64,000 nt of DNA from assembly GCA_946482005.1 (NCBI GenBank), contig CAMLPV010000006.1, positions 62,001 to 126,000 of the forward strand. Direction: 5' to 3'. Made by a program: the position numbers and the translations under genes. The notes under the pieces were generated by a model. The model made no database searches. It saw only the letters and a program-made list of their open reading frames with translations, and was not told where the DNA came from. Positions within the stretch are counted from its first letter, which is position 1. The number at the start of each line of letters is the position of its first letter. Below are positions 57,986 to 64,000 of the stretch, in pieces. Source of the DNA: an uncultured Gilliamella sp. Its GTDB lineage: Bacteria; Pseudomonadota; Gammaproteobacteria; Enterobacterales; Orbaceae.

Positions 57986-59446
57986 TTAACCTAATCCAAT
58001 AATTTTCCACCATAATATACCGATGGTAAAGACAATAATTAGGTTAACCACACTACAAATAAATCCAACTTTCCACCAAGTTTTTACTGGTACAAAACCT
58101 TCAGCAAAAAGTAATGGGTTTCGAGCATTAGCAAATTGCGTAATTGAACCGAAATAGTTAGTACAAATTACCAAAGCAAAAATAGCTATCATTTGTGGAA
58201 CTCCTAATGCAATTGCTACAGATAAAAACACTGGGAACAATGCAGCAATATGCGCGTTACCACTTGCGAAGAAGTAATGCAAATAAACATAAGCGATGCA
58301 TAAAATTACAATAACTAAAACCCAGCTACTATCACCCAAATGACCTTTTACTGCATTTCCGATGGTATCGCCTAGCCACTTAGTTACGCCAAGTTTATTT
58401 ACTTGACCAGCCATCATTAACAGTGCGGCGAACCAAATTAAGGTATCCCATGCAGCTTTTTCACCTTTGATATCATCCCAGCTCAATACACCAGTTAAGA
58501 TTAAAATGGTTAAACCGATAAATGCTGTTGTAGTTGAATCAATACCGACATTTTTACCGAAGATCCAAAGTGCTAAAAGTAGAATCACGGTAGAGCCCAT
58601 AATGATCTCTTTAATAGTGATTGCCCCCATTTTTTTAAGTTCTTCAGCAGCTAATTTTGGCGCTTCAGGGGTTTTCTTTAACTCTGGGTTGGTTAAGAAA
58701 TAAATTACTAAAGGAATAACAATAAATGAAACCAAACAAGGAACTATAGCTGCTATAAACCATTGTCCCCACCCTAAGGTGATCCCAAGAGATGAAGTGA
58801 CTAATTTTGCTGCTAATAAATTTCCGGTAAAAGCAGTTAAAAACATTGCTGAAGTAATGTCATTAACGTGACTAATGGTTAACATCAAAAATGTCCCAAT
58901 CCGGTTTCTTGATTCATCTTTCGGGTTGGATTTGAAGTTTATCGCTAAAGCTTCTGCTATTGGATAAATAACCCCACCAGCTCGAGCAGTAGTACTCGGA
59001 ATTGCTGGCGCTAAAGCCACATCGGTTACTGATAGTCCATAAGCTAAACCTAGAGTGTTTTTTCCTAGAATTTTAACTAAAAAATAAGCAATACGTTTGC
59101 TTAAACCAGTCTTGATAAATCCTCTAGCAATCATAAAGGCGATAACAATAAGCCAAATTAAACTACTATTTAATTCACTTAAAGAAATTTTGATTGCATC
59201 CGTAGCTGTTTCAGCACCTGATGGTCTTAATACAGCAAAAACCGTAATGGCTAATAAACCAATAGCTCCAATAGGCATAATTTCGGCCACAATACAGGCG
59301 ATGGTTGCAACAAATATAATACTGGTTCGCCAACCTTGTAAACTAATACCCTCTGGTGGGGATACAAAAAGCCACAATAATGCAGATATCCCCGCAATAA
59401 TGAGAAGTGGAAGCCATTTTACTGGCGGTTTCTTTGCTATATTCAT
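57986..59446 (-). CDS. DASS-family anion/C4-dicarboxylate transporter
   Basis: DASS/CitT-type: AIPSTTARAGGVIYPIAEALAINFKSNP; NAHIAALFPVFLSVAIALGVP. Confidence 0.88.
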   Translation of the reverse strand: MNIAKKPPVKWLPLLIIAGISALLWLFVSPPEGISLQGWRTSIIFVATIACIVAEIMPIGAIGLLAITVFAVLRPSGAETATDAIKISLSELNSSLIWLIVIAFMIARGFIKTGLSKRIAYFLVKILGKNTLGLAYGLSVTDVALAPAIPSTTARAGGVIYPIAEALAINFKSNPKDESRNRIGTFLMLTISHVNDITSAMFLTAFTGNLLAAKLVTSSLGITLGWGQWFIAAIVPCLVSFIVIPLVIYFLTNPELKKTPEAPKLAAEELKKMGAITIKEIIMGSTVILLLALWIFGKNVGIDSTTTAFIGLTILILTGVLSWDDIKGEKAAWDTLIWFAALLMMAGQVNKLGVTKWLGDTIGNAVKGHLGDSSWVLVIVILCIAYVYLHYFFASGNAHIAALFPVFLSVAIALGVPQMIAIFALVICTNYFGSITQFANARNPLLFAEGFVPVKTWWKVGFICSVVNLIIVFTIGILWWKIIGLG

Positions 59447-59524
59447 AGTATTTTCCTTTTAATTAAAAATTAATTTGTTCAAATTCATAATGAAATGTTG
59501 TAAACAATATCTTATTGAAAATAT

Positions 59525-60502
59525 TTATTTTATTTGATATGTCTCATTAAGAAGTTGAAAAGCAAAATTGTCAGGGTTTACCAATTTTATTGTTTTGTTT
59601 TTCAATAAAAAAATACCCGACAGATTGCGATGTTTTTTTAAATACTCACATCCTTTAATTGAACCAAAACCGTACAAAAGTGTTGAATAAATATCACCCT
59701 CAAGTGAGGTATCAGAAATCACCGTCACACTTTCTAATTCGTTATCTAAAGGATAACCGGTTTTAGAATCGAGAATGTGATGATAAAGATGATGATTTTG
59801 AATAAAGTAACGTTCATAAATTCCAGAAGTAACGATAGATTTATTTTTAACTTTAATTAAACCAACTAGTTCATTTTGAATTGAGGAAAAAGGTTTTTTT
59901 AGTCCAATATGCCAATAACCTTGGCTATCAATCGGCGATTCACCTATTGTTAACACATTCCCGCCCAAATTAATTATTGCTTGATGGATATCATTTTGTC
60001 GTAAAACTTCTTTAATCACATCAGCAATATAACCTTTAGCTATCGCACCTAGATCTATTTCCATTCCCTCTTTTTTCAAAAAGACTGAACATGACTTAGC
60101 ATCAAGTTGAATATCATTAGGATCAATCAATGATCTTTTATTCACTATTTGATCGCTATTGGGTACTTGATGACCATTAAAACCTATCTTCCAGAGTTTA
60201 ACTAATGGACCAATAGCGACATTAAAACAACTGTTTGGCATTAAGCTTATTTTACAAGCTTGCTCGATAAGCGAATAAACGGCATGACTAACCCTTACCG
60301 GATGCTTTCCAGCTGCATTATTAATTAACATCACTTCGGATATTGGTCGATTAACAGTCAACCTATCTTCAAGCTGATTAATGGTTTTAAACACAAGTTG
60401 AACAACGAAATCATTTGGCTCAAAAAGCATTAATGATACCGTTGTTCCCATCATCGCTTGAGTATATTCATAACGTGAATTAACCATGTTAAATAGACTC
60501 AA
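59525..60502 (-). CDS. ApbE-family FAD:protein FMN transferase (no signal peptide)
   Basis: ApbE motifs: MEIDLGAIAKGYIADVI, INLGGNVLTIGESP, HHILDSKTGYPLDN. Confidence 0.92.
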   Translation of the reverse strand: MSLFNMVNSRYEYTQAMMGTTVSLMLFEPNDFVVQLVFKTINQLEDRLTVNRPISEVMLINNAAGKHPVRVSHAVYSLIEQACKISLMPNSCFNVAIGPLVKLWKIGFNGHQVPNSDQIVNKRSLIDPNDIQLDAKSCSVFLKKEGMEIDLGAIAKGYIADVIKEVLRQNDIHQAIINLGGNVLTIGESPIDSQGYWHIGLKKPFSSIQNELVGLIKVKNKSIVTSGIYERYFIQNHHLYHHILDSKTGYPLDNELESVTVISDTSLEGDIYSTLLYGFGSIKGCEYLKKHRNLSGIFLLKNKTIKLVNPDNFAFQLLNETYQIK

Positions 60503-60517
60503 GAAATATTTGGCAAT

Positions 60518-63289
60518 TTATTGATGGATATAGTCTGTAGCTTGCCTTCCAGCCTGCATACCAAAAATGATGATATCCGCTACGGCGTTACCACCTATAC
60601 GATTAGCACCATGAACCCCACCAACAACCTCACCTGCGGCAAATACACCTTGGATAACGTTTTTAGCAGTGTCGAGTACCTGCGTATGAGTATTGATAGT
60701 CACACCACCCATTGTATGATGAACACCAGGAGCAATCTTAATTGCATAGTAAGGGGCTTTATTTATTGGATGACGCATTCCCGTTGTTCTTCCATAATCT
60801 TCATCTTGTTTGGTATTAACAAATTGATTATAGCGTTCAATGGTGTTCGATAGCGTATTTGCATCAATTGAGAGTTTTTGTGCTAACTCATTGATCGAAT
60901 CAGCTTGTACCACGAGATCGTGGGAAACATATTCTTCAACAGCCTTGTTTTCATCCCGAACTTGTTGGTCAAATAAAATATAAGAATAGTGTTCTGGTAA
61001 TTTGATAATTTCGGCCGACACTTTGTCTCGAGTATCTAATTCATTAACAAAACGTTTGCCTATTTGTGATACCAAAATAGCACCACCGCCACGAATTGAT
61101 TCAGAGATTAAATAAGAAGTCGTTTGTTCCACTGTTGGGTGAATTTGTATTTCTTTCATATCCACCGTGCCAGCACCTAATTTTTCCAAGATCATGATCC
61201 CCGAACCAGTAGCGCCTTTGTGATTAGTCGTGACAAATCCTTTGAGGTCAGGACGATATTTTTCAACCATTTCACGGTTAGCACTAAATCCACCAGTTGC
61301 AATAATCACGGCTTTAGCTTTAATGGTTTGAATCGAACCATCTTCTTCGGTAACTTTAACGCCAACAACTTTATGATTTTCAGTAATAATTTCAGTCACA
61401 TTGCTATCAAGCATGACTTCGATACCTCGACGATTAATATTTTTAACTAAACCACTAATTAAATAACCGCCAACTGCTGCGCCACTGGCTGGACGATGCG
61501 TACGATCGACACTCATACCACCCGTTGTCGTAATCCCACTAAGTTCAATCCCATTATTGTCTAACCAATCAATGGCATCAGGGGCATTTTCAACGAAATA
61601 TCGTAATAATTCAGGATTATTTTTATTTTTACCACCGGTCATGGTTTCGTTATAAAATAGATCTTTACTATCCACGATGCCTTTGAGTTTTTGGAATTTT
61701 GTTTCAGCGGCATTCATACCTGCTGAAGCTTTATTAGTATTTCCACCAATAACTGACATCTTTTCAACCACAACTACACTTGCACCAAGATCGTGAGCTT
61801 GAATAGCCGCGGCCAAACCTGCACCACCACTACCGACAACCACAACATCATAGGCTTTAGTATTAGGATCACCACCTTCGGCAATAATAGCTTCTTTGTT
61901 GGATTGAGCCATAGCCTTGGTTACGGCCTTTTTGAAAGCTTCACATTGTGATGTTGCCCCTGAAATGGCATCCACATGAGGACTGTTTGAATCAATGATG
62001 CGATGTTTGATTTCCGAAAAGTTATTTAAAACTTCACTATCATAATTAGTCGGGTTGACTAATTGCATATCTTTAATGAAATCTTTACCAAGTTCAACAT
62101 TAATAACATAATCATAAGATTCATCATTGACAGTTTCTTGATAATTACCCGGTTTGAATTTTTTAACATTTAAATTTACATCTCGAATCAAGCTTTCAAC
62201 CAATGAAAAATGCCATAAAGGTTCAGGAATATTAAGTTCTTCACGTTTATCACTGTTGATATAGAGTTCAAGTTTTTCGCCTTTTTTAATACGATCTGTC
62301 CAATCAGGATAAGCAATACAAGCTCGCCCAACAGCTACTAAATCAAAACCATTTTCTAACGCAGCTTCAACATCTTTCTCATTTACCACATTACCAACAC
62401 CAACAACCGGTATTTTAGCTAAGGTTGCCGAACGCATTGCCACATATTTATTAATTAATGGTGTCGGATCTTGGGTATCAACGATTGATGGTCTTAATAT
62501 TGCTCCCATTGAAAAGTGAATGTAATCTAAGCCTTTTTCGGCCAACTTTTCAAGCAGATACATAGAGTCGTCAAAACGAATACCGGGAACTTCCAACTCT
62601 TCTGGTGAAAAACGATAGCCGACAATAAATTCAGGATTTGCGTAGCGTTTTACCATCTCATGAGTAATATCTAAGATTGCTAGTGGAAACAGTGCTCGGT
62701 TATCGCGACTTCCTCCCCACTTATCATTTCGTTGGTTAGAATTAGGTGAATAGAATTGTTGAATGAGATAAGTGTTAGCGCCATGAATTTCGACTCCGTC
62801 AAATCCAGCTTGAATAGCACGGCGAACCGCTTGACCAAACTTATCTATCATCTGCTCTACTTCTTCAGCGGTTAATTCTATAGGGGTAGCTGCACCGGGT
62901 CTTGGTGCCGCTATTGCACTTGGTCCTACAGGACTTTGGCCACCGATGAGTTTAGGCTCAACCATTCTACCACCGTGATAGACTTGAATAACCGCTTTCG
63001 AGCCTTTTTCTTTAATAGCTTTGGCGACCTTAGCAAGGCCTTCAATCTTATCGTCATTATCTAAACCAATAGCACCTGGAAAAGCTAATCCCTTATTATC
63101 TACAAAACCACATTCAACAATTATTGTGCCAATTTCACCAGCTCTTGCTCGATAATATTCGATTAAGTCATGAGTGACTGAACCTTCATAAAATCCCGAA
63201 CATGTGGTCATTGGTGCCATCATAATGCGATTTTTTAGAGTAATACCATTGGGTAACAGTACTGGTTTAAAAATATCTTTGTTTTTCAT
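60518..63289 (-). CDS. Soluble OYE / FMN_bind / FAD_binding_2 flavoprotein reductase (NADH:fumarate-type oxidoreductase-like)
   Basis: N-term OYE-like (KPVLLPNGITLKNRIMMAPMTTCSGF, YHGGRMVEPKLIGGQSPVGPSAIA), middle FMN_bind motif DAISGATSQC, C-term flavocytochrome c-like FAD domain (DVVVVGSGGAGLAAAIQAHDLGASVVVVEK); 923 aa. Confidence 0.93.
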   Translation of the reverse strand: MKNKDIFKPVLLPNGITLKNRIMMAPMTTCSGFYEGSVTHDLIEYYRARAGEIGTIIVECGFVDNKGLAFPGAIGLDNDDKIEGLAKVAKAIKEKGSKAVIQVYHGGRMVEPKLIGGQSPVGPSAIAAPRPGAATPIELTAEEVEQMIDKFGQAVRRAIQAGFDGVEIHGANTYLIQQFYSPNSNQRNDKWGGSRDNRALFPLAILDITHEMVKRYANPEFIVGYRFSPEELEVPGIRFDDSMYLLEKLAEKGLDYIHFSMGAILRPSIVDTQDPTPLINKYVAMRSATLAKIPVVGVGNVVNEKDVEAALENGFDLVAVGRACIAYPDWTDRIKKGEKLELYINSDKREELNIPEPLWHFSLVESLIRDVNLNVKKFKPGNYQETVNDESYDYVINVELGKDFIKDMQLVNPTNYDSEVLNNFSEIKHRIIDSNSPHVDAISGATSQCEAFKKAVTKAMAQSNKEAIIAEGGDPNTKAYDVVVVGSGGAGLAAAIQAHDLGASVVVVEKMSVIGGNTNKASAGMNAAETKFQKLKGIVDSKDLFYNETMTGGKNKNNPELLRYFVENAPDAIDWLDNNGIELSGITTTGGMSVDRTHRPASGAAVGGYLISGLVKNINRRGIEVMLDSNVTEIITENHKVVGVKVTEEDGSIQTIKAKAVIIATGGFSANREMVEKYRPDLKGFVTTNHKGATGSGIMILEKLGAGTVDMKEIQIHPTVEQTTSYLISESIRGGGAILVSQIGKRFVNELDTRDKVSAEIIKLPEHYSYILFDQQVRDENKAVEEYVSHDLVVQADSINELAQKLSIDANTLSNTIERYNQFVNTKQDEDYGRTTGMRHPINKAPYYAIKIAPGVHHTMGGVTINTHTQVLDTAKNVIQGVFAAGEVVGGVHGANRIGGNAVADIIIFGMQAGRQATDYIHQ

Positions 63290-63702
63290 ATATCAATACC
63301 TAATCATTAATATTTAAATGTTAATATGGATCATAGCATCCGAAATTTTTCTTCTCCACTTACATAAGTTTCATTAGTCGCTAAATATCATTTTTTCGAC
63401 AAAAAATTCCTTATATTTATTAATAATTTATAAAGCAATTTGCTAATACAGCTTTAAATGGTTGTCTATTTTTTATTACTTTGAAATCATCAGCCTATTA
63501 TGAGAGGTATACTAGTCTAAAAAAAAACACTGTAACTATTTCATTTACTTAGAATTTTTTTAATATCTATCACTTGTAGTTTATTTTTATTCAGCTAGAA
63601 TGCTTATCAAATTTAGAAAAGAGAATTTGATTATGCTTGTGGTGCAAACAAAAAAACCAATAACAAAAGTAAAATTAAATTGTCTTTTTATTTTGAATAT
63701 GG

Positions 63703-63726
63703 ATCCTCCTTTATGGAGGATTTTTT
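63703..63726 (+). terminator. Rho-independent terminator/attenuator upstream of right-edge gene
   Basis: ATCCTCC-TTTA-(T)GGAGGAT-TTTTT. Confidence 0.8.
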
Positions 63727-63808
63727 ATATCTATAAATTTTACCTCTCAATTTTATATCAAATTATTAATCAATACCACTTCAAGTACAGCCATAAACAG
63801 GAGATAGC

Positions 63809-64000
63809 ATGAAACCTTTGATTCCTTTTTATAATCCAACTATCAGTTATGAAGATAATTATGCCAAAGGTCCTTTTGGCCTTTTTGCCGAATTAGACAA
63901 GGCAGAACAAGTTTCTACTAAACCAAGCAAATTCTTAAATGTTGAAGTCAATCTTCCATTTGGTCAGCCTGCCGGACCGCTATTGAATGCAAATTATATT
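63809..64000 (+). CDS. 5' end of a dihydroorotate dehydrogenase-like protein (truncated by window edge)
   Basis: MKPLIPFYNPTISYEDNYAKGPFGLFAELDKAEQVSTKPSKFLNVEVNLPFGQPAGPLLNANYI...; PFG.PAGPLLN resembles DHODH-like proteins; behind SD CAGGAG. Confidence 0.55.
   Translation, partial: MKPLIPFYNPTISYEDNYAKGPFGLFAELDKAEQVSTKPSKFLNVEVNLPFGQPAGPLLNANYI

Overview
AT-rich gammaproteobacterial chromosome segment. Gene content and protein style suggest a host-associated, Orbaceae/Gilliamella-like organism; this is inference, no database was searched. The core backbone includes pgsA-uvrC, an Art-type arginine ABC operon, lrgAB-like genes, sbcB, ubiT, recO, thrS-infC-rpmI-rplT-(pheM)-pheST-ihfA, ffs (4.5S RNA), htpX, rlhA-like, fnr, hrpA, pykF, ppk-ppx and two tRNAs. 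Accessory parts: (1) a 1556-aa protein combining an N-terminal PD-(D/E)XK-like nuclease motif with a P-loop NTPase and a long helical C-terminus, encoded next to tRNA-Gly/tRNA-Leu, a strong candidate Avs/STAND-type anti-phage protein; (2) a sugar ABC operon carrying an uncharacterised 468-aa protein and a PfkB kinase; (3) a decayed IS3-family element in a ~2.7 kb gene-poor region; (4) an operon for a cytoplasmic OYE/FMN_bind/FAD reductase, an ApbE flavin transferase and a DASS transporter. Several RNA-level control elements missing from the ORF track can be read from sequence: a thrS operator hairpin mimicking the tRNA-Thr anticodon loop, an AUU start for infC, a pheM leader peptide with attenuator, a possible pyrBI-like leader upstream of a DHODH-like gene at the window's right edge, and a two-hairpin leader in front of pykF.
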